64,000 nucleotides of DNA from Pseudomonas bubulae. GTDB lineage: Bacteria; Pseudomonadota; Gammaproteobacteria; Pseudomonadales; Pseudomonadaceae. Below the pieces are notes generated by a model. That model did not search any database. It was not told where the DNA came from and worked only from the letters and a program-made list of their open reading frames with translations. Both the position numbers and the translations under genes were made by a program. Below, piece by piece: positions 1 to 8,766 of this stretch; the stretch's first letter is position 1; every line of letters starts with the position of its first letter. The stretch covers positions 1,277,001 through 1,341,000 of the forward strand of contig NZ_CP146077.1 in assembly GCF_037023725.1 (NCBI RefSeq), in the 5' to 3' direction.

Positions 1-441
1 CTAAACACTTGTTACTCGGCGTTGGATGTTTTGTATTTAAGTCGTGCGCGCAGTCGTTTACTTTTGTAGTACGTGTCGACTCTTTAATTGTGGGAGTGTC
101 TCGAATAAGTCGTTGGTGGTGCGGGGTAAGCGTGCTCTTCAAGATCACGTATTTCGGCGCTTCCGGCGTATTCTTATAACGGGCGTACTCGTCGTCCAAT
201 GAGTACTTTCTCTCCCGGTTTGGTGTTTGCTGCAGTTACGATGCCTGATCTTCGGGTTACACATTTTGTCTAGTGGTGTATTGAATGGCGGCAGTTTCAG
301 GCAAGCCTCAACCGATTATTTCCCGCGCCTGACGTGTCATTGACTACGCTGTACCTGATCGAAATTACAGACGCGCCCTGTCTCGAACCTAATCCCTTCG
401 ATACGGTTGGCCTATCAAGGATGTGCAGGAGGCCCCCGGGT
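1..441. other. Leading region without a recognisable gene
   Basis: No reading frame here resembles a known protein, and I see no tRNA fold, terminator or repeat. A frame continuous with the downstream channel gene begins with GTG at 334, but its first residues do not look like a protein start. The stretch is probably the upstream intergenic and promoter region of the channel gene. A gene running in from before the window cannot be excluded. Confidence 0.5.
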
Positions 442-2556
442 TTGTACAAATTCAAAACAGTGTTTCTGCTTCTTGTCCTGTTGTGCTCGGGCAATGGCAT
501 GCTTTTGGCCGCCCCTACGCTGGCCTCTGTGATCAAGGCCGAGGAATCCGATGGCAAGCCTCCCGTGCTGGTGGATGGCGGGCTGCTGGGTGCCTTGGGT
601 GCGGGGATGGACGAGGTTCAAGGTCAGCTCGGCCTGAGTATGCAGTTGCTGGACGCCTGGCGTTTACGCACCGAGCGGGCGGCAGGTGAAGTAGGGCAAC
701 TGGTCGAGCAGGCATCCACACATCCTTCCTGGAGTGGTGTAGGCGACTTTTTCTTGCTGACGGTTATCTGGTCCGGCGTTTTTTTCGGGTTGATGCTCGC
801 AGGAAGATTGCTGGCGCGTTATTTGTGTACCACGCGTTCGATGGTTGACCGGCCACGCATCCAGACGCTGGTGGGTTATGTGGTGCCCTACATGTTGCCT
901 GCGCTGGTCTCGTTGATGCTGGCCCTGTACGCCAGCCGCATGCTGCAAGACACCTTGGGTCGCTCGTTCGGCCTGACCCTGACCTATGCCGGCAGCGCCG
1001 GGGTGTTCTGTGTGGCGCTGGTGCTGTCACTGAGTACCTTGTTTGAAACGGGCCACAAGCGCCGCGCGGTGCAGATTATTCGTCAGTACTCGAAACGGGC
1101 GCTGTTCTTGATCGGCTTTTTTTCGGCACTGAGCGACGCAATGAGCAGCCCGCAAATTGCGCGGCAAATCGGCGGCAATATCGCCAGTTGTCTGTCGGTA
1201 TTCGCCGGCCTGCTGGCGTGCGCCATTCTGGGCTGGCTGGTGGTACGGCTGCGGCGGCCCGTGGCTCACCTGATCCGCAATCGGGCCCTGGCACAACGGC
1301 TCGGGCAGCCAGCCTTGCAAGAGTCGTTGCGCATTTTTTCGGTACTCTGGTACTGGCCCGTGCTGCTGATGTTGCTGGTGAGCGCGCGCAATTTACTGGG
1401 CGTGGGTGAGGGCAGTGAACGTGCCTTGCGCAGTGCATTGCTGACATCGGGCCTGCTGATCGGCACGGTATTTCTGAGCACGATTCTGCATCATTCATTT
1501 CGGGCGCGAACCCAGCATACAGGGGCCTATAAAGAGCGTTTTATCGGTGTGGTTTACGCATTGCTGCGCATTGCCCTGGCCGTGACCTTTATTGAGTTGC
1601 TGGCGAAGATCTGGGGTTTCTCGCTGTTGGCCTTCGCTTCCGACAGCAATACCGGCAAGGTCATCAGTGATTCCCTGGGCCATATCCTGTTGATCCTTCT
1701 GGTGACCTGGTTGACCTGGGTGGTGCTCGACACGGCCATTCAACAAGCGCTGGAACCGGCCACCAACCGGCGCGGGAGCCATGAGCCCAGTACGCGAATC
1801 AAGACCATCCTGCCGCTGGCGCGCAATGCTATCAAAGTGATTCTGGTGGTGATCTGTACCATCACCACCATGGCCAATCTGGGGGTGAACGTCGCGCCCT
1901 TCCTGGCTGGCGCCGGGGTGATAGGCCTGGCCATCGGCTTTGGCTCCCAGCAGTTGGTGCAGGACGTGATTACCGGGCTGTTTATCATTATTGAAGACAC
2001 CATCTCGGTGGGTGACTGGGTGGTGATCGACTCCGCCCATGCCGGCACCGTCGAGGGGTTGACCATACGAACCCTGCGCCTTCGCGATTCGAGAGGTTTT
2101 GTCCATTCGGTGCCTTTCGGTCAGATCAAGGCCGTCATCAACCATTCCCGGCAGTTTGCCTATGCCTTTTTTTCCGTGCAGTTCACCTATGACACCGATA
2201 TGGACAAAGCGACGGCCCTGATTCGGGAAGCGGGGAGCCAGATCAGCAGCGATCCTTTGCTCAGCCTGAGCCTGCAGGGTTCGCTGACGATCTTTGGCGT
2301 CGACAGCATGAACCTCGATGGCGTGACCATAACCGCGCAGTTCCGAACCATGTCCGGGGCGCAGAACACCGTGAGCCGGGCATTCAATGACCGGCTTAAA
2401 AAGCTTGTGGATAAGTCGCCGGATGTTCACTTCGCACAGCATTATCCACAGGGGTTTCTGCTGCCCGTGCGGGAGCCGGAACAAACGCTGCCAGCGGACT
2501 CCTTGGCGCAACGGTCTACGGTATTACTGACTGATATTCCGCCCAGATCCCAATGA
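442..2556 (+). CDS. MscS-family mechanosensitive ion channel, large form
   Basis: Inner-membrane channel of the MscS superfamily that should open under membrane tension and release solutes during osmotic downshock. The pore-lining helix and beta domain are clear around residues 470-570: GAGVIGLAIGFGSQQLVQD, followed by GLFIIIEDTISVGDWV. The protein is about 704 aa, much longer than E. coli MscS (286 aa), with an N-terminal signal peptide, a periplasmic segment and many extra membrane helices, as in YbiO/YnaI-like relatives. I chose TTG at 442 because a perfect AGGAGG (427-432) lies 9 nt upstream and the product then starts MYKFKTVFLLLVLL, a good signal peptide. ATG 421 and GTG 334 are in frame but would place the ribosome site inside the gene. 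It stands alone on this strand, 144 nt before the next gene. Confidence 0.85.
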   Translation: MYKFKTVFLLLVLLCSGNGMLLAAPTLASVIKAEESDGKPPVLVDGGLLGALGAGMDEVQGQLGLSMQLLDAWRLRTERAAGEVGQLVEQASTHPSWSGVGDFFLLTVIWSGVFFGLMLAGRLLARYLCTTRSMVDRPRIQTLVGYVVPYMLPALVSLMLALYASRMLQDTLGRSFGLTLTYAGSAGVFCVALVLSLSTLFETGHKRRAVQIIRQYSKRALFLIGFFSALSDAMSSPQIARQIGGNIASCLSVFAGLLACAILGWLVVRLRRPVAHLIRNRALAQRLGQPALQESLRIFSVLWYWPVLLMLLVSARNLLGVGEGSERALRSALLTSGLLIGTVFLSTILHHSFRARTQHTGAYKERFIGVVYALLRIALAVTFIELLAKIWGFSLLAFASDSNTGKVISDSLGHILLILLVTWLTWVVLDTAIQQALEPATNRRGSHEPSTRIKTILPLARNAIKVILVVICTITTMANLGVNVAPFLAGAGVIGLAIGFGSQQLVQDVITGLFIIIEDTISVGDWVVIDSAHAGTVEGLTIRTLRLRDSRGFVHSVPFGQIKAVINHSRQFAYAFFSVQFTYDTDMDKATALIREAGSQISSDPLLSLSLQGSLTIFGVDSMNLDGVTITAQFRTMSGAQNTVSRAFNDRLKKLVDKSPDVHFAQHYPQGFLLPVREPEQTLPADSLAQRSTVLLTDIPPRSQ

Positions 2557-2700
2557 AGGCCTTTTAGCATGAGGCAGTTTGTCAGTGACGGGTGGGCAAG
2601 AAACCCGCAAAATGCGGCTATCTTGATTAGGGTCAGCAGCTTTCACGGCTGGTTTTCTGGTATACATCACCGTTCTAAATAGACTGAGCCTGCATACTTT

Positions 2701-3585
2701 ATGCGAATGCGCCTTATGTTATTGGGCGGCGGAAATGCCCTCGGGCAGGCGCTGATTCGTCTGGGTGCCGAGGAAGACATCAATTTCCTAGCCCCGCGCC
2801 CGCCACAAGACGGTTGGGACGCCGCGAGCCTCACGCAACTGCTCGATGACACCCGCCCGGATGCTGTCATCAACCTTGCGTACTACTTCGACTGGTTTCA
2901 GGCGCAGACAGTAAGCGAGTCGCGTCTTGCCGCGCAGGAGCGCGCTGTCGAGCGTCTGGCCGAGCTGTGCCAGCACCACAGCATCACCTTGTTGCAACCT
3001 TCCAGCTATCGGGTTTTCGATGGCTCGCGTGCGACGGCCTACAGCGAAAAAGACGAACCCGTCCCGCTCGGGTTACGCGGTCAGGCACTGTGGCGTATCG
3101 AACAAAGTGTGCGGGCCATTTGCCCGCAACATGTGCTGCTGCGTTTTGGCTGGTTGCTCGATGACAGCCCGGATGGCACCCTCGGGCGGTTTCTGGCCCA
3201 GGCCGAAAAACCGGGTGAGTTGTTGATGGCCGATGATCGACGGGGCAACCCGACGCCGGTGGATGATGCTGCGCGGGTGATTATCTCGGTACTGAAGCAG
3301 CTCGATTGCGCGGCGCCGCTGTGGGGCACTTACCACTACGCCGGGCACGAAGCGACAACGCCGCTGGCGCTGGGGCAGGCAATCCTGGCCGAGGCCCGTA
3401 ACCTGCACGAACTGGCAATCGAAGCGCCGACACCCCAGGCGCACGCCGCGCGGCCCGACGCGGCAGAAGAACCCCAGCACGCGGTGCTGGCGTGCAAAAA
3501 AATTCTACACACCTTCGGGATCAAGCCTCGCGCCTGGCGTGCGGCGCTCCCCACTTTACTGGACAGGTTTTATCGTCATGGTTGA
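2701..3585 (+). CDS. Sugar nucleotide-binding / RmlD-like short-chain reductase
   Basis: A 294-aa Rossmann-fold protein related to dTDP-4-dehydrorhamnose reductases. It starts RMRLMLLGGGNALGQALIRLG, a glycine-rich dinucleotide-binding loop, and has a substrate-domain segment around LLRFGWLLDD. The usual YxxxK catalytic pair is not obvious, so the enzymatic role is uncertain. Its stop overlaps the start of the downstream epimerase by 8 nt, so the two are very likely co-translated and act in the same nucleotide-sugar step. The same pair sits next to oprG in P. aeruginosa (PA4069-PA4068). The substrate cannot be deduced. Confidence 0.75.
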   Translation: MRMRLMLLGGGNALGQALIRLGAEEDINFLAPRPPQDGWDAASLTQLLDDTRPDAVINLAYYFDWFQAQTVSESRLAAQERAVERLAELCQHHSITLLQPSSYRVFDGSRATAYSEKDEPVPLGLRGQALWRIEQSVRAICPQHVLLRFGWLLDDSPDGTLGRFLAQAEKPGELLMADDRRGNPTPVDDAARVIISVLKQLDCAAPLWGTYHYAGHEATTPLALGQAILAEARNLHELAIEAPTPQAHAARPDAAEEPQHAVLACKKILHTFGIKPRAWRAALPTLLDRFYRHG

Positions 3586-4507
3586 TGCTCCCGTTTTAAT
3601 CACCGGTGGTGCCGGTTTTATTGGCTCCAACCTGGTAGACGCCTTGTTGGCCAAGGGCTACTCCGTAAGAATTCTCGATGACATGTCCACAGGCAAACGC
3701 AGCAACTTGCCAATGGCCAACTCGCGGGTCGAGCTGATTGAAGGTGACGTGGCCGATGCCGCACTGGTTGCCAAAGTCATGGCCGGTTGCAGCGCAGTGG
3801 TTCACCTGGCGGCGGTTGCTTCGGTACAGGCCTCGGTAGACGACCCGGTGCGTACTCACCAAAGCAACTTCATCGGCACCCTGAATGTGTGCGAAGCCAT
3901 GCGCGAAACAGGGATCAAGCGCGTTGTTTTCGCCTCCAGTGCTGCGGTCTACGGCAATAACGGCGAAGGCGAGTCGATTGTCGAAGACACGCCTAAAGCG
4001 CCATTGACACCTTATGCCGCCGACAAGTTGTCCAGCGAGTACTACCTGGATTTCTATCGTCGCCAGCACGGTCTGGAGCCGGTGATCTTTCGCTTCTTCA
4101 ATATCTTTGGCCCGCGCCAGGACCCCTCCTCGCCTTATTCGGGCGTGATCAGCATTTTCAGTGAGCGTGCTGAAAAGGGCCTGCCGATCACTATCTTTGG
4201 CGATGGCGAACAAACGCGCGACTTCGTGTATGTGGGTGATCTGGTCAAGATTCTGGTGCAAGCCGTCGAAACCGAGAACGCTGAAGCGGGTGCCGTGAAC
4301 GTAGGCTTGAACAAGGCCACTACACTCAATCAAATGCTGGCAGCGTTGAGCGAAGTGGTCGGCGAGTTGCCACCGATCAGCCACGGTCCGGCCCGCTCGG
4401 GTGATATCCGCCATTCCCGTGCTGACAATAGCCGTTTGTTGCAACGCTTCACCCTCGGTGAAACCACACCAATGAGTGTCGGGCTGGCACGCCTGCTGGG
4501 CCGCTAA
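3578..4507 (+). CDS. NAD-dependent epimerase/dehydratase (GalE/WbpP-like extended SDR)
   Basis: A 309-aa extended short-chain dehydrogenase likely to act on a UDP- or dTDP-sugar in surface polysaccharide synthesis. Seen in the sequence: N-terminal NAD loop GGAGFIGSNL (about residues 9-18), HLAAVASV, a serine region FASSAAVYG, the catalytic motif YAADK (YxxxK), and the substrate-domain signature RFFNIFGPRQDP. Its length is normal for the family. The start ATG (3578) overlaps the preceding gene's stop, so I preferred it to the longer frame. A strong hairpin terminator follows 16 nt after the stop. The exact sugar specificity is not evident. Confidence 0.85.
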   Translation: MVDAPVLITGGAGFIGSNLVDALLAKGYSVRILDDMSTGKRSNLPMANSRVELIEGDVADAALVAKVMAGCSAVVHLAAVASVQASVDDPVRTHQSNFIGTLNVCEAMRETGIKRVVFASSAAVYGNNGEGESIVEDTPKAPLTPYAADKLSSEYYLDFYRRQHGLEPVIFRFFNIFGPRQDPSSPYSGVISIFSERAEKGLPITIFGDGEQTRDFVYVGDLVKILVQAVETENAEAGAVNVGLNKATTLNQMLAALSEVVGELPPISHGPARSGDIRHSRADNSRLLQRFTLGETTPMSVGLARLLGR

Positions 4508-4522
4508 GAATCTCCCGCCCAC

Positions 4523-4553
4523 AAAAAAGGCGCCTTTCGAAGGCGCCTTTTTT
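4523..4553. terminator. Bidirectional intrinsic terminator
   Basis: AAAAAAGGCGCCTTT, loop CGAA, AAGGCGCCTTTTTT: a GC-rich perfect stem flanked by A and T runs. It can end both the rightward epimerase transcript and the leftward oprG transcript, which converge here. Confidence 0.9.
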
Positions 4554-4566
4554 ATGATTGCCGGAC

Positions 4567-5265
4567 TTAGAATTTGTAGCCCAGGCCAACCATGTATACC
4601 CATGGGTCCACGTCTACGTTGACCTTGGCACGAGTGCCTGGTGCAACGGCGTTGTTTTCCACAGTGGCGCGGGTGTCGATATCGATATAACGCGCCTGGG
4701 CGTTGATCATGATGTTGTCGGTCAGCATGTAGTCAGCACCCAGCTGCCAGGCCATGCCCCAGGAGTTTTTTGCCTTGAAGTTGTCGAACCCTTCGGCGCT
4801 GGCACGGCTGCCGACGTGTTCGTCGTAGATCCAGGTGTAGTTGATGCCGGCACCGACGTAAGGCTGGAATGCCGATTTGGTATCCAGTGGGTAGTACACA
4901 ACGCTCAGGGTTGGCGGCAAGTGTTTGAGGCTACCCAGTTTGCCGTTGGCGGCTGCCAGGCCAGTACCCTTGAGTTTCACGTCATGCTCAAACGGTGTGG
5001 CTGCCAGCAATTCGATACCCACATGGTCGGTGATCATGTAAGCGAAGTTCAGACCCAGTTGCGTGTCGCTGCTCATGGTCGCCTTGCCACCCAGATCAGC
5101 ACCTGCCAACGGGCCTTGATCAACCTTGACGCTGGAGCTGTCGGCTTTCGGGTTTACCGTGATAGCACCGGCACGCACGATGATGTCGCCTTCCGTGTGC
5201 GCGTGGGCAAGAGGGGCGACGACGGCGAGCGCAAGGGCGGCTGCGCTGAGCAAAGACTTGTGCAT
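4567..5265 (-). CDS. oprG: OprG / OmpW-family outer-membrane protein
   Basis: A 232-aa eight-stranded beta-barrel of the OmpW family. An N-terminal signal peptide (LSAAALALAVVAPLAHA) precedes the mature HTEGDIIVRAG. The C-terminus ends YMVGLGYKF, with the terminal aromatic expected of a barrel, and PYVGAGINYTWIYDEH is a family signature. In P. aeruginosa OprG is implicated in uptake of small hydrophobic or amino-acid substrates and rises under low oxygen. GGAG lies 6 nt before the start. It is monocistronic, ending at the shared terminator, with a candidate ANR/FNR box about 70 nt upstream. Confidence 0.92.
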   Translation of the reverse strand: MHKSLLSAAALALAVVAPLAHAHTEGDIIVRAGAITVNPKADSSSVKVDQGPLAGADLGGKATMSSDTQLGLNFAYMITDHVGIELLAATPFEHDVKLKGTGLAAANGKLGSLKHLPPTLSVVYYPLDTKSAFQPYVGAGINYTWIYDEHVGSRASAEGFDNFKAKNSWGMAWQLGADYMLTDNIMINAQARYIDIDTRATVENNAVAPGTRAKVNVDVDPWVYMVGLGYKF

Positions 5266-5330
5266 GGGAGCTCCATTTGGATATTTAAAATTTATATAAC
5301 CAATGGTAATGAGCGCCCAGGCCTGTTCAG

Positions 5331-5344
5331 TTGACCCAGCTCAA
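5331..5344 (-). promoter_or_regulatory. Candidate ANR/FNR-type box upstream of oprG
   Basis: Read leftward, TTGAGCTGGGTCAA is a TTGA-N6-TCAA palindrome centred about 72 nt before the oprG start codon. Both outer half-sites match the FNR/ANR consensus TTGAT-N4-ATCAA; the inner bases differ. An AT-rich stretch (TATATAAA) between it and the gene could hold the -10. oprG is known to be ANR-responsive in P. aeruginosa; use of this site is inferred. Confidence 0.45.
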
Positions 5345-5384
5345 TGAAAGCGTGAAGTTGTGAAAAATTCGTTAATTGCCCAGA

Positions 5385-5497
5385 GCCCCTCACCCCAACC
5401 TTCTCCCGGAGGGAGAGGGAGCTGATGGGTGGCGTTGCGCAAACCTGCTTTTGCTTTCAGTCCCTTCTCCCACTGGGAGAGGGCTAGGTTGAGGGGC
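5385..5497. repeat. Dispersed inverted-repeat element, copy 1 (GCCCCTCACCCC family)
   Basis: About 113 bp with complementary ends (GCCCCTCACCCCAACC against GGTTGAGGGGC) and an internal inverted pair TTCTCCCGGAGGGAGA / CTTCTCCCACTGGGAGA. A second copy with the same middle segment (GGCGTTGCGCAAA, TGCTTTTGCTTT) lies at 57966-58076. It is a REP/MITE-like non-coding repeat between oprG and the zinc operon. Confidence 0.8.
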
Positions 5498-5505
5498 CTT
5501 TGGGG

Positions 5506-6015
5506 TTACTCCGGCAATTCATACACCACGATCCGCTGCGCATCCATCTGATACCCCGCATCCGCCAGTTCGCTAGTGCTGGCCTTGACCTGCAGCGCGC
5601 CCACGATCCAGTACGGCTGGTACAACTCGTCGAGTTTGACCCCTTCCTTGCTGGTCACGTGCACGATCTGGTTCGACGGCGGTGGCGGTACATGGATGCA
5701 GGCACCGAAGTACGGCACCAGCAAAAAGTCCGTGGTGCGCCCGTCTTCGCTGACTTCAAGGGGCACGATATACCCCGGCAGGCGAATCAACTGGCCATCC
5801 AGCGCCGGGACCACCGGCGCATTGGGCAAGTCCTGCCTGGCTGCCGGGGCGGCTTCCATATTGCCCATCTGCGAGAGGTCATGCAGGGGCGTCATGTCCG
5901 GTGCTTCAGGCGGCGCATCCGCCGGGATCATTTCCGACCAGGTCAGCTCTTTCGGTTCGGCCGCCCACAGCGGCGTCGCAACCAGCAGTAACAGTGCCAG
6001 CAGCACGCGAGACAT
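5506..6015 (-). CDS. DUF3299 periplasmic protein of the zinc-responsive ABC cluster
   Basis: About 169 aa with an N-terminal signal peptide (MSRVLLALLLLVATPLWA) and a conserved DUF3299 core (IRLPGYIVPLE, TDFLLVPYFGACIHVPPPPSNQ). The core contains a single cysteine in a GACIHVPPP motif. It is the last gene of the operon with the permease and ATPase, matching PA4066 in P. aeruginosa, where the cluster is induced by zinc starvation. The biochemical role is unknown. I chose ATG 6015, which has AAGG 6 nt upstream; ATG 6030 in the same frame is an alternative. Confidence 0.8.
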   Translation of the reverse strand: MSRVLLALLLLVATPLWAAEPKELTWSEMIPADAPPEAPDMTPLHDLSQMGNMEAAPAARQDLPNAPVVPALDGQLIRLPGYIVPLEVSEDGRTTDFLLVPYFGACIHVPPPPSNQIVHVTSKEGVKLDELYQPYWIVGALQVKASTSELADAGYQMDAQRIVVYELPE

Positions 6016-6040
6016 TGCAGACCTTTTCATAAATGTAAGC

Positions 6041-7306
6041 TCATAAACGAATGGACAGACCATCTGCCAGCGATTGTCGGTAGGCGCGCCAGGCAGGCAC
6101 GCAGCCCATCAACAGGGCCGCTGCCAGAATACCGCCGAGCAGCGTCCATTCATATTCACTTGGCCACGCCAGTGGCAAATACAACCCGTAGTTCGATTGC
6201 ACATAGCCTTGGGCCACGGCAATGCACACATACAACAGACCGACACCGGCGATCACTCCGGCGAGTGCCAGAGCCAGTGCTTCGAACACCAGTAACGTGG
6301 CGATATGCCAAGGGCGGGCGCCCACGGAGCGCAAGATCGCCATCTCGCGGCGCCGCTCATTGAGGCTGGTCAAGATTGCGGTGAGCATGCCGATCAGTCC
6401 GGTCAGTACCACAAACAGCGACACCACAAACAACGCTTTTTCAGCAGTGCTCATCAAGCTCCAGAGTTCCTGCAGGGCTACCCCCGGTAAAATGGCCATC
6501 ATCGGCTCACCGCGAAAATCGTTGATCTCCCGTTGCAGGGCAAAAGTCGAAATTTTGCTGTTCAGGCCCAGCATGAACGCAGTGATGGCCTGGGGGGTTA
6601 GGTCCATATTGCGGGCCTGGTCAGCGCTGATACGCCCGGCACCGTGGGCGGGCACGCCGTTATGCCAGTCGATATGGATTGCTTCCATACCGCCCAGGCT
6701 GATATGCAGCGTGCGGTCCACCGGGGTACCGGTGCGCGCGAGAATGCCAACCACGGTGAACGGTTTGTCGTCGTGCTTGACCAGGCTGATCGCCGCCACG
6801 CCATGAGCCAGCACCAGTTTGTCGCCCAGTTTGTAATGCAGGGCATCGGCGACTTCGGCACCCAGTACCACTTCGAACGGATCGCTGGCAAAAGGACGGC
6901 CGCTGGCCAGTTTCAGGTTTTGCTTGTGGCCGTACTGGTAGTGCTCGAAGTACGCCTCGCTGGTGCCCATCACCCGATAGCCGCGGTGCGAGTCGCCCAG
7001 GGACATGGGGATGGCCCATTTCACTTTCGGGTTGTTGGCGAAATGTTCAAAGCTGTCCCAACGAATATTGTTGGTGGCATTGCCGATGCGGAACACCGAA
7101 TACAGCAGCAGATTGACCGAGCCCGAGCGGGCACCCACGATCAGGTCGGTGCCGCTGATGGTACTGGCGAAGCTGGCGCGGGCTTCGGTGCGGACCCGCT
7201 CCACGGCCAGCAGCAGGCACACCGACAGGGCAATGGCGAAGGCGGTCAGCATTGCGGTAAAGCGGCGGTTGGCCAGGCTGGCCAACGCTAGACGAAACAG
7301 ATACAT
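6041..7306 (-). CDS. ABC transporter permease (MacB/FtsX-like)
   Basis: A 421-aa inner-membrane subunit. It has an N-terminal membrane helix (LASLANRRFTAMLTAFAIALSVCLLLAVERV), a large periplasmic domain (about residues 45-280), then three C-terminal helices with the FtsX-type segment LTAILTSLNERRREMAILRSVGARP. It should pair with the ATPase encoded immediately upstream (gap 1 nt). In P. aeruginosa the homologue PA4065 belongs to a Zur-regulated, zinc-depletion-induced operon. The topology suggests a role at the cell envelope, such as lipoprotein or substrate export, rather than classical import. Confidence 0.9.
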   Translation of the reverse strand: MYLFRLALASLANRRFTAMLTAFAIALSVCLLLAVERVRTEARASFASTISGTDLIVGARSGSVNLLLYSVFRIGNATNNIRWDSFEHFANNPKVKWAIPMSLGDSHRGYRVMGTSEAYFEHYQYGHKQNLKLASGRPFASDPFEVVLGAEVADALHYKLGDKLVLAHGVAAISLVKHDDKPFTVVGILARTGTPVDRTLHISLGGMEAIHIDWHNGVPAHGAGRISADQARNMDLTPQAITAFMLGLNSKISTFALQREINDFRGEPMMAILPGVALQELWSLMSTAEKALFVVSLFVVLTGLIGMLTAILTSLNERRREMAILRSVGARPWHIATLLVFEALALALAGVIAGVGLLYVCIAVAQGYVQSNYGLYLPLAWPSEYEWTLLGGILAAALLMGCVPAWRAYRQSLADGLSIRL

Positions 7307-7307
7307 C

Positions 7308-8018
7308 TCAGACCTCTACCGACAGGGCGGCGCGATTGAGTTCAGACAACGACAGGTTACGGTCGAACAGAGGGGCCAGGCTTTGATCGTGGCTGACAAA
7401 CAACAGGCTGGCACCCGCTTCACGGCATTCGGCAAACAGCAGCTGGATAAAGGCTTCGCGAGCGTCCGCGTCCAGCGCTGATGTGGGCTCGTCGGCAATC
7501 ACCAGTTCGGGCTGACCGATCAGTGCGCGGGCGGCGGCAACACGCTGCTGCTGGCCGATGGATAACGAGTCTGCACGTCGCTCCAGCAGGGCCGGGTCTT
7601 TAAGGCCCAGATGGGCCAGCAGGGTTTGCGCGGCGTTATCCACACTGCCGTGGCGTTGCACGGCGCGGCTGGCACGCAGTTTGGAAAAGTGGCAAGGCAG
7701 CTCGACGTTCTCGCGAACCGACAAAAATGGCAGCAAATTGAATTGCTGGAAGATATAGCCCGTGTGGTCAACCCGGAAACGGTCACGGGCCCCGGAACCC
7801 AGCTCTCCCAGCTCCTGGCCGAGCAAGCGGATGCTGCCGCTGTTGGCTTTTTGCACGCCGCCAAGCAACCCCAGCAAAGTGGTTTTGCCACTGCCACTGG
7901 GGCCTTTGAGGAACAGGGTTTCACCTGCTTGCAGGCGAAACGCCGGAATATCCAGTAGCACGGGGTGCCCCGGCCAGCCGAAACTCAGGTCGCTCAGTTC
8001 GATAAGTGCTTGGGTCAT
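7308..8018 (-). CDS. ABC transporter ATP-binding protein (LolD/MacB-like)
   Basis: A 236-aa cytoplasmic ATPase that powers the adjacent permease. Visible motifs: Walker A GPSGSGKTT, Q-loop region YIFQQFNLLPFLSV, signature LSIGQQQRVAAARAL, Walker B LVIADEPTSALD, and the switch histidine in LLFVSHD. The length is normal for LolD-like subunits. It lies between the His-rich protein and the permease, all on the same strand, and corresponds to PA4064. Confidence 0.92.
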   Translation of the reverse strand: MTQALIELSDLSFGWPGHPVLLDIPAFRLQAGETLFLKGPSGSGKTTLLGLLGGVQKANSGSIRLLGQELGELGSGARDRFRVDHTGYIFQQFNLLPFLSVRENVELPCHFSKLRASRAVQRHGSVDNAAQTLLAHLGLKDPALLERRADSLSIGQQQRVAAARALIGQPELVIADEPTSALDADAREAFIQLLFAECREAGASLLFVSHDQSLAPLFDRNLSLSELNRAALSVEV

Positions 8019-8069
8019 TGGGGGAGGAGATCGCCTGGGAGTTGGTGGAAGTCTTTCTGTGGGAGCTGT

Positions 8070-8633
8070 TTAAAACTTCAGCACAGGTGCCTTGGCTGTC
8101 ACTTCCACGGCTTGCTGACCGCTCGGGCCGATCAGTTGTACCTTGAATTTATGGGTGCCGGGGAATGTCTTGAAAAACTGCGCCAGATCCAGCGCTTTCA
8201 AAGCGTCCGGCGTGCTGCAGGTAAACGCATAGTGGGCTTCGATATCGCTGTGATGGTGCTCGCCCTTGGCGCTGCCTTCTTCCGGCGCCGGTTCGAACAG
8301 CGGGCTTTTCAGTTCCTGCGCTTCAGCTGTGCAACCGGCGGCCTTGGGGATGCTGAACAGCACCAGTGGGTCTTCCAGTTGTTTGCGTACCGAGCTGACT
8401 TTGGCCTTGTCAGCATCAGTGGTAGCAACGTGTTCAAAGCCCACCAGGTTCATCGACGGGCCATCCAGGTCCAGTTCCAGGGTCTGGCCGTCGAGCGCGA
8501 CATTCAAGCTGCCTACGCCATGTTCATGGGGCGCCAGGCTGCTGTGTTCATGGTCGTGATCATGATCGTCGGCGGCGTGAGCCATCGCCAGCGGCAACAA
8601 GGCAAACGGCAAAGCAAGAAGCAAACGGCGCAT
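8070..8633 (-). CDS. DUF2796 histidine-rich periplasmic zinc protein (ZrgA-like)
   Basis: A 187-aa protein with a signal peptide (LLLALPFALLPLAMAHA) followed at once by a metal-binding stretch rich in His and Asp (DDHDHDHEHSSLAPHEHG). A second His cluster (EHHHSDIEAHYAF) lies near residue 135. It is the first gene of the operon that continues with ATPase, permease and DUF3299 protein, and corresponds to PA4063. The role is inferred to be periplasmic zinc capture or delivery under zinc limitation. A Zur-like palindrome lies 31-50 nt upstream of the start codon. Confidence 0.88.
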   Translation of the reverse strand: MRRLLLALPFALLPLAMAHAADDHDHDHEHSSLAPHEHGVGSLNVALDGQTLELDLDGPSMNLVGFEHVATTDADKAKVSSVRKQLEDPLVLFSIPKAAGCTAEAQELKSPLFEPAPEEGSAKGEHHHSDIEAHYAFTCSTPDALKALDLAQFFKTFPGTHKFKVQLIGPSGQQAVEVTAKAPVLKF

Positions 8634-8663
8634 GGGAGCACTCCAGCAGAAATGTGAAAATAT

Positions 8664-8683
8664 TGTTATGTGATCTTATAACA
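8664..8683 (-). promoter_or_regulatory. Zur-like operator
   Basis: TGTTAT-N8-ATAACA, a palindrome with 6-bp arms inside the AT-rich gap before the ZrgA-like gene. It matches the ends of the gamma-proteobacterial Zur consensus (GTTATA-N-TATAAC type). In P. aeruginosa the equivalent operon is Zur-repressed. The position, close to where the promoter should be, fits repression by occlusion. Confidence 0.7.
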
Positions 8684-8766
8684 ACTGTTGCGAGAGTTTG
8701 CCCGTGTGCTTGGCGTTACGCAAGGCGCGTGGGAGCATGGCTGCAAGAAAATTGAGGAGCACGACG

